DNA of 64,000 nt from Flavobacteriaceae bacterium (GTDB taxonomy: Bacteria; Bacteroidota; Bacteroidia; Flavobacteriales; Flavobacteriaceae), in NCBI GenBank assembly GCA_013214065.1, contig JABSPK010000013.1:34134-98133 (forward strand), given 5' to 3'. The translations under genes and the position numbers were made by a program. The notes below the pieces were generated by a model. It searched no databases and was not told where the DNA came from. It worked only from the letters and a program-made list of their open reading frames with translations. Below, one piece after another: positions 18,914 to 29,400 of the stretch. Every line of letters begins with the position of its first letter. The stretch's first letter is position 1.

Positions 18914-19711
18914 TCAAAAACCCTTGTCGCCCATGACGATATCGCCTAGGCCTCCCAAAAGACTGCCTTCCCCCTTGTCTTTACCCCCTCTGGGGATGGC
19001 GGCCAAGACACGGCCTGCCAACCTACTGAAGGGCAGCGATTGGATGTAGACGGTACCCGGCCCGCGTAAGGTCGCGAAGAACAAGCCTTCACCACCGAAG
19101 ACGGTGTTTTTGATGCCGCCGACAAATTCGATATTATAGTCCACCTCTTGTGAGAAACCCACGATACAGCCTGTATCGACCTTGAGTACTTCACCAGGGG
19201 CCAAGGTTTTCTTGGCCATGGTTCCTCCTGCATGTACAAAGGCCATGCCGTCGCCTTCGAGTTTTTGCATGATAAAGCCTTCACCACCGAACAGGCCGCG
19301 CCCCAAACGTTTCGAGAATTCAATGCCTACGGATACCCCTTTGGCGGCGCATAGAAAGGCGTCTTTTTGGCAAATGAACTTCCCGCCTTGTTCAGAGAGA
19401 TCGATGGGTACGATCTTTCCTGGGTAGGGCGAAGCAAAGCTCACTTGCTTCTTGCCTTGGCCCACGTTCAAAAAAGCGGTCATAAAGAGACTCTCTCCGG
19501 TCAACAGGCGCTTACCGGCCGAGAACAATTTGCCCAGTACACCGGAATCTTGATTGGAACCGTCACCGAAGATGGTATCCATCTTGATATCGGTATCCAT
19601 CATCATAAAGCTGCCGGCCTCGGCAACTACGGCTTCTTGGGGGTCGAGTTCGATCTCGACGTATTGCATTTCTTCCCCATAAATTTCATAGTCAATTTCG
19701 TGTGCGTTCAT
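18914..19711 (-). CDS. TIGR00266/AIM24 family protein
   Basis: A 265-residue protein rich in Gly and beta-strands, starting [24 protein letters not shown], with [51 protein letters not shown] and a Gly-rich tail ([18 protein letters not shown]). These are the hallmarks of the TIGR00266 family, related to mitochondrial AIM24 and adopting a double-psi-like barrel. The role is unknown; a link to membranes has been proposed for the family. It has its own terminator. Confidence 0.88.
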   Translation of the reverse strand: MNAHEIDYEIYGEEMQYVEIELDPQEAVVAEAGSFMMMDTDIKMDTIFGDGSNQDSGVLGKLFSAGKRLLTGESLFMTAFLNVGQGKKQVSFASPYPGKIVPIDLSEQGGKFICQKDAFLCAAKGVSVGIEFSKRLGRGLFGGEGFIMQKLEGDGMAFVHAGGTMAKKTLAPGEVLKVDTGCIVGFSQEVDYNIEFVGGIKNTVFGGEGLFFATLRGPGTVYIQSLPFSRLAGRVLAAIPRGGKDKGEGSLLGGLGDIVMGDKGF

Positions 19712-19771
19712 GTATGTCGTTTTTTATTGATTCCATTGATTGGTGCCCGAAACCCGAATTTTGTTACACGC

Positions 19772-20227
19772 TTAGGCTTTCAAACGGACCGTCCACTCAA
19801 AATTAAAGGTCGAGACCACGACCCCATCTTGGTTAACCCCTACGGCCTTCATCCAAAACTTCTGCCCCTCACCGGTCGCGATGGTGGCTTTAATGGCGTC
19901 GGCGATCAGATGGCCATCCTCACAAGTAAAAGTGATCTTGCCCGTGGCCTTCTTTGAAAAATTCGCATTGTTGTTCTGCACCAGCATGGAAATCTTACGG
20001 CCACTTTCACGGATTTGATCGATGACCATCGCACCGGTAGAAAGCTCGGCAGCCATGCCCTGAACCGCCCAGAACATACTTTTGAACGGGTTTTGGTTGG
20101 CCCAACGATGGGTGACGGTGGTCACTGCCTTTTTATCATCCAAATAACGTAGTCGTACCCCGCACCACCAGGCCGAAGGCAATTTAAAAAAAGTGAAAGT
20201 GTTGAATTTACTGGTACTTGTAGCCAT
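19772..20227 (-). CDS. DUF4442 / hotdog-fold thioesterase-like protein
   Basis: A 151-residue protein from ATG 20227 (MATSTSKFNTFTFFKLPSAW). The blocks KLPSAWWCGVRLRYLDDKKA, NPFKSMFWAVQGMAAELSTG and CEDGHLIADAIKATIATGEG are those of the DUF4442 hotdog-fold family. It probably handles acyl-CoA or acyl-carrier substrates, but the substrate is unknown. It lies 60 bases upstream of the AIM24 gene on the same strand and is divergent from the DUF4870 gene. Confidence 0.82.
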   Translation of the reverse strand: MATSTSKFNTFTFFKLPSAWWCGVRLRYLDDKKAVTTVTHRWANQNPFKSMFWAVQGMAAELSTGAMVIDQIRESGRKISMLVQNNNANFSKKATGKITFTCEDGHLIADAIKATIATGEGQKFWMKAVGVNQDGVVVSTFNFEWTVRLKA

Positions 20228-20397
20228 TTCATTGTATTTATCGCCCCTAAAAATAGGCAATAAAAACCGGCTTACAGTTGTTAAATAAATGTTAATTTAT
20301 AGTACTTTGTTTTGCATAGTACCATCTTTTGGATATATATTTGCATCGTAAGCTAATAGGTAAACTATTATCGAACACCAAAATCATCAATCAAAAA

Positions 20398-20880
20398 ATG
20401 GCAACAACCTTAAGCAAACACGAACGCAATCTATCGGCCATCATCCATGCGTCGACCTTTTCGAAGTACTTTGTACCGTTCGGGAATTTCATTTTCCCCT
20501 TGATCCTATGGACGGCCAATAAGAAAGAACATCAATTCGTCGACTACAATGGCAAGCAGGCCTTGAATTTTCAAATCAGCATGTTGCTGTATTCGATCAT
20601 TGTCGGGCTGATCAGTGTCCCGTTCTTTATCGGGTTCTTGCCGGATCTTTTCGACGGTGACTTCTTCGGATTCCATCGTTTGAGTGATTTCAACAACCTG
20701 AACATCCACATCAGTAGTGATGATTTCCGATTCGGCCGGTTCTTTTGGCCTGCCGGTATCGCAGGCTTGTTGCAGGCAGGTTTGATGGTCATCAATGTGG
20801 TGTACACCATTCTGGCGACCATCCGCACCAATGAAGGGCAAACCTTTGCCTATCCGTTCACCATTAAATTCATCAAATAA
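20398..20880 (+). CDS. DUF4870 membrane protein
   Basis: A 160-residue membrane protein from ATG 20398 (MATTLSKHERNLSAIIHAST). The block HQFVDYNGKQALNFQISMLLY matches DUF4870 (related to TM2-like Tic20 proteins), and there are about three hydrophobic segments. A TAGTACTTTG box lies about 95 bases upstream. It is the first of two overlapping genes (TAATG at 20878-20882). Function unknown. Confidence 0.87.
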   Translation: MATTLSKHERNLSAIIHASTFSKYFVPFGNFIFPLILWTANKKEHQFVDYNGKQALNFQISMLLYSIIVGLISVPFFIGFLPDLFDGDFFGFHRLSDFNNLNIHISSDDFRFGRFFWPAGIAGLLQAGLMVINVVYTILATIRTNEGQTFAYPFTIKFIK

Positions 20881-21386
20881 TGAAAAACGGATACCTACCT
20901 ATTATCATCGCACTATTCGCTTCGACCTTGGCCATGGGGCAACTGCCGAAGACCGATGCCCTCTATCAAACGTTGAAGGAACAGGATAGCTTGCTTTTCA
21001 ATGCGGCCTTCAATACCTGTGGGATTCCCGTATTGAATGGGATATTCACCGAAGATTTTGAGTTTTATCACGATAAAGGTGGGTTGACCGAAGGCAAAGA
21101 GGCCTTCGTTTCACGGATCGCCGAAGGATGTGCCCAGCGTGCGGCTGACAGTCCGCAACCGGCAAAACGCATTTTAATCGAGGACAGTTTGGAGGTGTAC
21201 CCCCTATACAAAAACGGGGAATTGTATGCCGCGATACAACACGGGGTACACCGTTTTGAGTTCTTGAACCAAAACAACGAATACCAAAGAGGGGATATCG
21301 CGAAGTTCACCCATGTGTGGGTACGTCAAGACGGACGATGGAAAGTACGACGCGAGCTCAGTTATGACCATCATTTGCAACCATAG
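20880..21386 (+). CDS. Secreted NTF2-like (DUF4440) protein
   Basis: A 168-residue protein with a signal peptide (MKNGYLPIIIALFASTLAMG). The mature part has the SnoaL/DUF4440-type layout: LYQTLKEQDSLLFNAAFNTC, FTEDFEFYHDKGGLTEGKEAF, and the closing THVWVRQDGRWKVRRELSYD. The NTF2-like cone fold commonly binds a small ligand or forms a dimer; no catalytic function is evident. Its start overlaps the DUF4870 stop. Confidence 0.85.
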   Translation: MKNGYLPIIIALFASTLAMGQLPKTDALYQTLKEQDSLLFNAAFNTCGIPVLNGIFTEDFEFYHDKGGLTEGKEAFVSRIAEGCAQRAADSPQPAKRILIEDSLEVYPLYKNGELYAAIQHGVHRFEFLNQNNEYQRGDIAKFTHVWVRQDGRWKVRRELSYDHHLQP

Positions 21387-21440
21387 GGTTTATTCATCGA
21401 TCAAAAAACGAAAAACACATCAATCAATCAACCAAAAAGG

Positions 21441-21479
21441 TTCCGTGCCCGCTTCTCATCAAAGCGGGACGGCACGGAA
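21441..21479. repeat. Bulged inverted repeat in intergenic region
   Basis: TTCCGTGCCCGCTT pairs with AAGCGGG-acgg-CACGGAA around a short loop. It lies between the NTF2-like gene and the PadR gene; no T run follows, so it is not a typical terminator. It may be a structured leader or a repeat element. Confidence 0.5.
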
Positions 21480-21563
21480 ACCGAAAGAAGCCCTCGGGTT
21501 TTGTGAAAACGAACAGTAACATGCCGTCGACACCGATCGGCGCAACATTAGAACCATGAAGTT

Positions 21564-21893
21564 ATGAACATAGAAAACACAAAAGCACAAATGCGCAAAG
21601 GGGTTCTGGAATATTGCATACTTTCCATCCTTAGGGACAAGGACAAATATGCATCCGAAATTCTAGGAGCCTTGAAAGACGCAAAGATGCTCGTGGTGGA
21701 GGGTACGATCTACCCACTGCTTACCCGGCTTAAAAACGCAGGGTTGCTCAATTATCGCTGGGAGGAGTCCACTTCAGGGCCGCCCCGCAAGTATTACGCA
21801 CTTACTGAAACAGGCCAGTTGTTCTTAAAGGAATTGAACGGCACCTGGGATGAATTAAGAAATGCAGTCAATTTGGTAACCAACGCAAAATAA
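21564..21893 (+). CDS. PadR family transcription regulator
   Basis: A 109-residue winged-helix regulator starting MNIENTKAQMRKGVLEYCIL, with MLVVEGTIYPLLTRLKNAGL (recognition helix) and GPPRKYYALTETG (wing), the standard PadR pattern. It lies 7 bases before a PspC-domain gene and heads a PadR-PspC-DUF2807 operon that is common in Bacteroidota. It probably represses its own operon in response to an envelope signal. Confidence 0.92.
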   Translation: MNIENTKAQMRKGVLEYCILSILRDKDKYASEILGALKDAKMLVVEGTIYPLLTRLKNAGLLNYRWEESTSGPPRKYYALTETGQLFLKELNGTWDELRNAVNLVTNAK

Positions 21894-21900
21894 GTAGAAC

Positions 21901-23634
21901 ATGAACAAAACAGTCAATATAAATCTCGCCAATACCTTCTTCCATATCGACGAAGAAGCGTATAACAAACTTAGGCGATACCTGGAGTCGATCAAACGTT
22001 CCTTCGCAGGAACATCGGGCAGCGATGAGATCATCGCCGATATCGAGTCGCGTATCGCGGAACTCTTCCATGAAAAAATGGAACACGACCGTCAGGTCAT
22101 CACCCAAAAAGAAGTCGATGCCGTCATCAATATCATGGGGCAACCCGAAGACTATATGGTCGATGAGGATATCTTCGAAGACGAGCCTCGGGCCAAAAGC
22201 GGAACAACGGCTTCAAGGGTTAAAAAGCTCTATCGCGATACCGATCAAAAGTACATCGGCGGGGTCTGTTCAGGACTTGAGCACTATGTGGGTATCGATG
22301 CCCTTTGGATCCGATTGATCTTCATCGTGTTGGCCGTCTTTACCGGTTTCGGACTCATCGCCTACATCCTTTTATGGATTTTGGTCCCTGAAGCGACCAC
22401 CACCTCCCAAAAATTGAATATGCGGGGAGAGCCCGTCAACATCAGCAATATAGAACGCAAGGTTAAAGAGGGGTTTGATGATGTTGCCGAAAAAGTAAAG
22501 AACGTTGATTACGAAAAAGTCGGAAATAAGGTAAAAAGCAGCTCCAAGACCTTTTTCGACACCATTGGGGATATCATCGTGTTCTTGTTCAAGATCTTTG
22601 GCAAGTTCATCGGTATCTTGTTGATCATTATCGGCGCGGCCTCATTGATCGGTCTTTTCGTGGGCCTATTCACGGTCGGCGTTATCGATGTGGTGCATTT
22701 TCCCGGGGTCGATTTCTATGAGATCATCAATACCACCGGAGCGCCCGTATGGGTCGTCAGCCTATTGTGTTTCTTGGCTGTCGGCATTCCGTTCTTTTTT
22801 GTGCTCTATTTGGGGTTGAAGATTTTGGTGACCAATTTGAAGTCGATCGGCAATATCGCCAAATTCTCGCTATTGGGTCTTTGGTTGCTTTCGATGGGGG
22901 TCTTGATCGCCCTTGGGGTCAAACAAGCCGCCTCGCGTGCCTACACCGGTACGACGACGGTCAATGAGGAATTCGTTATGGACAACCCCACCGACACCTT
23001 GAGCATCAGCATGCGCAGCACGGAGTCGATAGATTATGACAACCGTTTCGTATTCGAAAACCTAGAGATGGTCTATGATGAGACCGGAAACGCCTTATTG
23101 TATTCGGAAGACGTCAGGGTCGATATCAAAAAATCAAACGATAGCCTGGTCCATTTGAAAATCAGGAAGGATGCCGATGGCAGCTCCTTCGAGGAAGCCC
23201 GTGAACGCTCTTCAAAAATCGATTACGGCTACACCTTCGGAGGTAGCGAAATCGTATTTGACGAGTACTTGACCACCGACCCTGAAAACAAGGTTCGGGA
23301 TCAAGAAATCCGAAACACGGTCTATATCCCTGAAGGCACCGCAGTCCGCTTTGACGACAATGTCAAAGGCCATATGGGACGGAGTACGCGAAACGATAAG
23401 GACTTTTACCGCAATAGTATAGTTGATTACCTATGGATCATGGGCAGTGACGGCGAGCTGAAATGCCAGAACTGCCCATCCGATCTCGACGATGATTGGC
23501 CTTCCGATGGGGAGGACTCCAGCATCATCATCGATGGCGACGGCGTAGACATCAACCTACAAGACGGCGACGAATCCTTAAAGGTAAAGATCGACGACGA
23601 AGGCGTCGAGATCAAAGCCGAGGAAAACGACTGA
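21901..23634 (+). CDS. PspC domain envelope-stress membrane protein
   Basis: A 577-residue protein. The N-terminal ~95 residues form a cytoplasmic helical region. The PspC domain is at about 112-165 (KYIGGVCSGLEHYVGIDALW, then IAYILLWILVPEA). Three further hydrophobic stretches follow (about 230-255, 280-300, 318-340), then a long hydrophilic C-terminal domain ending in an Asp-rich tail. PspC proteins sense membrane stress. It sits between PadR and a DUF2807 lipoprotein gene, so the operon probably monitors envelope state. Confidence 0.88.
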   Translation: MNKTVNINLANTFFHIDEEAYNKLRRYLESIKRSFAGTSGSDEIIADIESRIAELFHEKMEHDRQVITQKEVDAVINIMGQPEDYMVDEDIFEDEPRAKSGTTASRVKKLYRDTDQKYIGGVCSGLEHYVGIDALWIRLIFIVLAVFTGFGLIAYILLWILVPEATTTSQKLNMRGEPVNISNIERKVKEGFDDVAEKVKNVDYEKVGNKVKSSSKTFFDTIGDIIVFLFKIFGKFIGILLIIIGAASLIGLFVGLFTVGVIDVVHFPGVDFYEIINTTGAPVWVVSLLCFLAVGIPFFFVLYLGLKILVTNLKSIGNIAKFSLLGLWLLSMGVLIALGVKQAASRAYTGTTTVNEEFVMDNPTDTLSISMRSTESIDYDNRFVFENLEMVYDETGNALLYSEDVRVDIKKSNDSLVHLKIRKDADGSSFEEARERSSKIDYGYTFGGSEIVFDEYLTTDPENKVRDQEIRNTVYIPEGTAVRFDDNVKGHMGRSTRNDKDFYRNSIVDYLWIMGSDGELKCQNCPSDLDDDWPSDGEDSSIIIDGDGVDINLQDGDESLKVKIDDEGVEIKAEEND

Positions 23635-23730
23635 GTTACGGTTCGGTCGGCGTTTTCGACAATTGGGAAACCTTTAGTAAACAAACAACACACAAAACAC
23701 GAATTTTAATCAATCATTAAAAACAACATC

Positions 23731-24453
23731 ATGACAACACTGGCTCGAATAGCAATCGCCTTGTTATTGGCACTCTTTACCTCCTCCTGTGCCTTTGACG
23801 TGAATTTCGGAAACGGAAAAAGGGGCAACGGACAAATCGTGGAGGAAACCCGTGAAATCAGTGGCGATTTCACCGCCATTTACGCCTCGGAAGGCTTGGA
23901 CGTATTCGTCATCCAAGATGATGAATTCAAGATCTTGGTCGAGGCCGACGAGAACATCATCGACCTGATCGGTACCGATATCCGCGATGGCCGATTGAAA
24001 ATCCACGCCATTGAGAACATCGGAAGGGCGACCAAAAAAGTATATGTCTCCTTACCGGAAGTAACCTCCTTGGAAACCTCTAGTGGGGCCGACTTGATCG
24101 CCCAGAACGTGATCGAAGCCGATAAATTGGAGTTGGAAGCCAGCAGTGGTTCCGACCTACAGGCCGAAGTCGTCGCCAATGAAGTGATCGCCCAGACCAG
24201 TAGCGGGGCCGATATCAAGGTAAGCGGCAAAACCGACCTGCTCTATGCCGATGCCAGCAGCGGATCGGATATCAGGGCAAGAAACCTGGTGGCCAAACGC
24301 TGCAATGCCGATGCAAGTAGCGGTGCCGATATTTCGGTCAATGTCTCCGAATCCTTGGTGGCAGATGCCAGCAGTGGCGCGGATATCTCCTACACCGGCG
24401 AAGCGAGTGTCCAAAAGAAAAAGTCCGTGTCGGGCAGTGTACACAAATACTGA
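23731..24453 (+). CDS. DUF2807 (GIN-domain) lipoprotein
   Basis: A 240-residue protein with lipoprotein signal (LLLALFTSSCAFD, Cys about residue 20). The mature region is the DUF2807/GIN beta-helix: repeated turns such as SGADL, SGSDL, SGADI, ASSGSDI and ASSGADI recur with ~20-residue spacing. It is exported to the outer or inner membrane face. It is 96 bases after the PspC gene and belongs to the same operon. A strong terminator follows at 24496. Confidence 0.9.
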   Translation: MTTLARIAIALLLALFTSSCAFDVNFGNGKRGNGQIVEETREISGDFTAIYASEGLDVFVIQDDEFKILVEADENIIDLIGTDIRDGRLKIHAIENIGRATKKVYVSLPEVTSLETSSGADLIAQNVIEADKLELEASSGSDLQAEVVANEVIAQTSSGADIKVSGKTDLLYADASSGSDIRARNLVAKRCNADASSGADISVNVSESLVADASSGADISYTGEASVQKKKSVSGSVHKY

Positions 24454-24495
24454 TCGATACCGTTACATACAACGACCATCAACCTGACCTTTGAA

Positions 24496-24526
24496 AATCC
24501 TTGAATTGCATTCAAGGATTTTTTTG
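24496..24526 (+). terminator. Terminator of the PadR-PspC-DUF2807 operon
   Basis: AATCCTTGAATTGCATTCAAGGATT hairpin followed by a run of T residues, 43 bases after the DUF2807 stop. Confidence 0.9.
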
Positions 24527-24595
24527 TTTACGGTTTCAGATTTTGCAATTCATCGGATTTTTGACTGATAGATGCGCAATTATTTGGCATTATCA

Positions 24596-24627
24596 TTGAA
24601 TATTCGATAAAAAAAGTCGTATCTTTT
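24596..24627 (+). promoter_or_regulatory. Candidate Bacteroidota promoter of the lipocalin-like gene
   Basis: TTG at 24596-24598 and TATCTTTT at 24620-24627 resemble the flavobacterial -33 TTG and -7 TAnnTTTG elements with a 21-base spacer. They lie about 40 bases before the start at 24664. Confidence 0.5.
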
Positions 24628-24663
24628 TAGGGAAACAATTCCTCACTAAAAATACACTTGGCC

Positions 24664-25113
24664 ATGAAAAAATTATTCGGATTGGTTCTTTTGATGTTGT
24701 TGTTGGTCGCGGCGACCGATTTTACACCAAGTGAACCCGAAGCCCTTCACACCATTGAAGGCACTTGGGAGCTTGTAGGCTTCTATAATTACGATGACGG
24801 TGTCGAGGTATCGGATACCGTACCTAAGGATGAAGGCTATCGTCAAGTCAAAATGTACTATAACGGCAAGATCATGTGGTCACGCTATGTGCCCGACGAA
24901 CCCAATGGCCGTTTTGGCTACGGTTCGTAAAAGATCACCGGAGACCAATTGGTAGAGACCATAGAATATGGGGATGCCCAAATGATGAAAGCCTTGGATA
25001 CCATGCGGGTGTTTACCTTCGAGTTGGACCTGCACGATGACAATTACAGTCAGATCAATTTCGACGAGGACGGCAACCGTACCTTTTCTGAAAACTACAA
25101 AAGGATTGATTGA
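24664..25113 (+). pseudogene. Secreted lipocalin-like protein interrupted by an in-frame TAA
   Basis: From ATG 24664 the frame encodes a signal peptide (MKKLFGLVLLMLLLVAATDF) and IEGTWELVGFYNYDDGVEV, as in lipocalin-like (DUF4488-type) proteins. It meets TAA at 24928-24930 after RFGYGS. The same frame then continues without a break as KITGDQLVETIEYGDAQMMK to NYKRID and a TGA at 25111-25113. FGYGS-Y-KITGDQLVET would be the expected reading, so a TAT/TAC-to-TAA change most likely broke a ~149-residue gene. A sequencing error or readthrough are alternatives. Confidence 0.75.
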
Positions 25114-25139
25114 TCCCGTAAAAATAATCGGGAATGAAA

Positions 25140-25163
25140 AAACGCTGCCCTAGGGCAGCGTTT
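25140..25163 (-). terminator. trxB terminator
   Basis: AAACGCTGCC-ctag-GGCAGCGTTT perfect palindrome 32 bases beyond the trxB stop, followed on the minus strand by further T residues. Confidence 0.85.
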
Positions 25164-25194
25164 GCTATTCTAACAACAAAATGGTTGGTTCTCT

Positions 25195-26163
25195 TTATGC
25201 CCCGACCGCTTCTTGGGTCTCGACACTGGCCAAATAGCGTTCGGCATCCAATGCGGCCATGCAGCCGGTTCCTGCTGCTGTAACGGCTTGGCGGTATTCC
25301 TTATCCTGAACATCGCCACTGGCGAATACCCCGGGCTTGTTCGTTTTGGTCGACTTGCCTTGCGTAATGATATAGCCGGTATCGTCCATATCCAATTGCC
25401 CTTTGAAAATCTCCGTATTCGGTGTATGTCCGATGGCAATGAACAATCCGGTGATGGCGATGTCCTCTTTTTCACCTGTGGCGTTGTTGACCATGCGCAG
25501 TCCTTCGACCACTTGTTCCCCCAAGACCTCATCCACTTCGGTATTGTATCGGACATCGATGTTCTCCAAACTATTTACGCGGTGTTGCATCGCTTTGGAA
25601 GCGCGCATATGGTCTTTTCGGACCAACATGGTCACTTTCTTACAGATATTGGCCAAATAGGAAGCTTCCTCAGCAGCGGTATCCCCACCACCGACAATCG
25701 CGACTTCCTGACCCTTATAGAAAAAGCCATCACAAACGGCGCATGCCGAAACACCCCCACCACGTAAGCGTTGCTCACTAGGCAGGCCTAAATAACGCGC
25801 TGAAGCCCCGGTCGAAATAATGACCGACTCCGCCTCGATCTGGGTACTATCATCAACGGTGATTTTATGGATGCCCCCCTCTTGCTCACTGAAAGAAACG
25901 GCAGTGACCATGCCGATGCGGACCTCGGTTCCGAAGCGCTCGGCCTGCTGCTGCAATTGGACCATCATGGTCGGGCCATCGATCCCTTCGGGGTATCCGG
26001 GAAAGTTGTCGACCTCCGTGGTCGTGGTCAACTGGCCTCCGGGCTCCATTCCGGTATACATAACGGGTTTCAAATCGGCCCTAGCGGCATATATCGCTGC
26101 CGTATACCCGGCTGGTCCAGATCCGATGATCAATGTTTTGATGCGTTCTATTTGTTCTGACAT
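25195..26163 (-). CDS. trxB: Thioredoxin-disulfide reductase
   Basis: A 322-residue flavoprotein. FAD-binding GSGPAG is at 14-19, the redox pair C141-A-V-C144 is in SACAVCDG, NADPH-binding GGGDTA is at 158-163, and the C-terminal FAD motif is FASGDVQDKEYRQAVTAAG. It reduces thioredoxin with NADPH in the cytosol. Length and motif order are those of the standard bacterial enzyme. It is monocistronic, with its own terminator. Confidence 0.96.
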   Translation of the reverse strand: MSEQIERIKTLIIGSGPAGYTAAIYAARADLKPVMYTGMEPGGQLTTTTEVDNFPGYPEGIDGPTMMVQLQQQAERFGTEVRIGMVTAVSFSEQEGGIHKITVDDSTQIEAESVIISTGASARYLGLPSEQRLRGGGVSACAVCDGFFYKGQEVAIVGGGDTAAEEASYLANICKKVTMLVRKDHMRASKAMQHRVNSLENIDVRYNTEVDEVLGEQVVEGLRMVNNATGEKEDIAITGLFIAIGHTPNTEIFKGQLDMDDTGYIITQGKSTKTNKPGVFASGDVQDKEYRQAVTAAGTGCMAALDAERYLASVETQEAVGA

Positions 26164-26486
26164 AGGTTATCCTCCTCTAAGATTATGTACTACAAAAGTA
26201 GGTGTTTTGACCAAAAACTTACAGTGGCGTTTTATCAGGAGTTATGAACAAATTAGGTTCGGATTCAATGGCAAAAAGGTATGAGCTCACTGAGCCCTTC
26301 AGTCGATACCAAGTGAAGGGATTTGGTTCCTTTGGAAACCTTTACCATTTTTATGCCTCCAAAGGGTTTTCAATACGGATACAAGGGTCCGCGATGCACC
26401 ACGCCGTCTTAAACCGAAAAGCCCTGCATATGGTATGCAGGGCTTTCAATAAAACACTTGATCTAACTCAAATTAACAAAACTGTA
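26164..26486. other. Intergenic region trxB to TonB receptor
   Basis: About 320 bases without a convincing gene. It should hold the trxB promoter and contains the receptor terminator at 26417-26446. An 82-codon plus-strand frame spans it but runs through the terminator and into the receptor stop, so I do not call it. Confidence 0.6.
26417..26446 (-). terminator. Terminator of the large TonB receptor gene
   Basis: AAAGCCCTGCATA-TATGCAGGGCTTT type hairpin with T residues on the minus strand, 40 bases after the receptor stop at 26487. Confidence 0.85.
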
Positions 26487-29400
26487 TTATAAGTTCAGGT
26501 TCAACCTGGCGAAAAGGTAACGCCCGGTATACCCGAATTGCGAAGTTCTTCTAGAGTAAACGAACTGATCACCGGCCGTTCCTCCTTCCCTGTTTTCATC
26601 AGGATAGATATCAAAAAGGTTATTCGCCCCCACGGTAATCCCTAAATGATCCGAAAAGCGTTTTGTGATGGTGAGATCCGTAATCAGTTTCCCACCATAA
26701 ATGGCGTCCTCACTAACCGTTGTCCCGTCAACACGGGCATCCCCATTAAAATCATCAGGATCGGTCACTTCACCGAAGTACACGTTGCGCAGTAAAAAAT
26801 CCCACGACCCCAAGGTCAACAAATTGGTCAGGTTCAATTTGGTCCTTGGTTGGGCCAGCGTCAAGAACGCCTCTTCTTGCCCGTCGAAAAACGAACCGCT
26901 TAACCCTGCATTGGCAATAAGTTCCGGAACGAAAATATCCTCCACTTCGGTTTTATTGAAATTGGCCGCGAAATCGTTCTTCAATAGCGCCTTGCCGATA
27001 TTGGCCTTATGGGAGACCACGATGTCAAGCCCTTGCGATTTGGTATCAATGGCATTTACGAAGAATCGGGCACTGGTAGCCCCTGCCGCATCGAAAATGC
27101 GTGTCAACTCGGGATCGCCGCCATTTCCAAAACTTCCGCTGTAGACGATCCGATCGTCGATGTTGATCAAATACCCATCGAGGGTCAGGCTAAAATTGCC
27201 GAATTTGGCGGTAAGCCCGGCACTGAAACTGTTCGACGTTTCTTCCCTTAACTTATCGATACCGATCAATGCCGCTGCACGACTATCATTGGTAAAGGTA
27301 CCTTGTTCGAAAGGGACATTGTCTACGAAAACGGTACTTGTACGGCTAAAAAATTGCTGGTGCAACGATGGCGCCCTAAACCCGGAACTGCTCGCTGCCC
27401 TCAAGGCGATGTTATCGCTCAACTCCAATCGGGTCGCCAACTTGTAATTAAACGTGCTTCCAAAATCAGAGTAGTTTTCATAGCGCCCTGCCAAGCTCAC
27501 CAACCAGTTTTCGGTAAAGTCGGCCTCAAAGTCCGCATACAGTGAAATATTGTTCCGGAAATTATCGGTTTCGTTGTTGGGATCGTACCCTCGAAAGACT
27601 TGGGCACCACCCCCCAATGGAGCTCCAGTGAAATTATTCCTGACCAATAGTTCATCAGGGGTCACACTATTGACCGGGTTTCCGTTCACATCAAAGCTGG
27701 TGTACGAATTCTCTTCCCCTGAAAAAATTTGAAAACGCTCTACCTTGTATTCGGCCCCAAATGCGACATTCAAGCCTTCGAAAATAGCATCGTAGTAACG
27801 ATTGACATCCAGGTTAGTGGTGTTCTGTGTAAAGCTCAACCCACCTGCATCGAAAACCCTTGGGGTCGCGACACCAAGCGTTCCGTTACTCGAATTGCTC
27901 ACGGTAATAAAAAAGGAATTGCGGCCAAACGTATTTGAGAAATCCACGTTCCAACCTTCGACTTCACCCCGAATTCCCAATGCGAACGAGCGGTCGAGGA
28001 TATCGGTTCCGATATCGGGAAGAAATCCATTCGGAAAGGCCGGGGTATTGGCCCTACCATCTCCTTGGGCCGGCCTTCTGTAGAAGCCGGAAGCCAAACC
28101 TTGGCGGTAGCTGACCCCACCGAAACCGTAGAATTCCGTTTGTTCCGATATGGGAATGCTCATATTGGCAAAGAACTTTCCTTCACGCAATCTCGAAGTA
28201 CCGACCCTGAACCTGAAATCTTCCCGGGTCAAACCACGGGCCGACAGTTCATCCTCGTCCGCATCGAAATCAAGCAGCTCCCTCAAGCTGGTGACCCCGG
28301 CATCCGTATTCAAGTCGAGTCCTGAGATCTGATCCTTGATCGATTGATCTAGGTATCCGATACCTTGGGCAGCGTTGGCATAGTCTTGCAAAGTCATAGC
28401 GGCCACGTCACCACCCCCAGCGGCAAACACCCGTTCAGCACCGTGAAACCCACGAAAAATATCCCCTTGGTAGTCTCGGTTACGCAAGGCCGGTTCACGT
28501 GTAGACAAGGACCCTGTGAAATTGATATAGCCCCCATCACCGATGCCCAAGCCATAATTGGCGTCTACTTGGAATTTCTCACCATCGCTACCGCCTTCGA
28601 ATTGATTGCTATTGCTGCTGAAATTGGCCCCAGTGGTGACCATAAGGTTAAGCGAACCCGTGTTCTTTTTCAAAACGATGTTGATGACCCCGGCAATGGC
28701 GTCGGACCCATATTGTGCGGCCGCTCCGTCACGTAAGACCTCGATTCGCTGAATGGCGGCGGCAGGAATCGCATTCATGTCCGTACCTACACTCCCAGCT
28801 CCGACAGTACCGTTCACATTGATCAAAGCGGTCGTATGCCGTCGTTTTCCATTGATCAACACCAATACCTGATCCGGGCCCAATCCGCGAAGGGATGCGG
28901 GGTCGATATGATCCGTACCATCCGATACGGTCTGTGATTGTGAAGTAAAGGAGGGCGCGACATAATTCAGGATTTGATTGACCGAAACCTGGGGTCCTTG
29001 CGACGCTATGGCTTGTACATCGATAACATCGACCGGAACGCTCGTTTCCGTCGCCGTACGGTTCGGGTTACGCGAACCGACCAGTACGACGTCACTCAGT
29101 TGGGCGGCAGCAATGGTCAAGCTTAGATCGATCTCGCTGGTATTGCTAACATCGACTTCAACCGTTTCAAACCCGATATAGGAGATGACCAAGGTATCGC
29201 TTCCCGTTGGGACCTCAAGGCGAAAATTTCCATCGAAATCGGTTTGGGTTCCAATAGTGGTCCCCTTGACCAAAATGTTCGCACCGGGCAAGGGATTGCC
29301 CTCATTATCCTTGATGGTACCCTTGACTTCCCTTGATTGGGTCTCCTTTAGGCTCGCTTCTTGCGCTTTTAGTTTGGTCAAAACGATCTGTCGTTCGACG

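Noticed and set aside
26244..26492. 82-codon plus frame between trxB and the TonB receptor
   Set aside because: Runs through a terminator hairpin and into the receptor stop; no domain.
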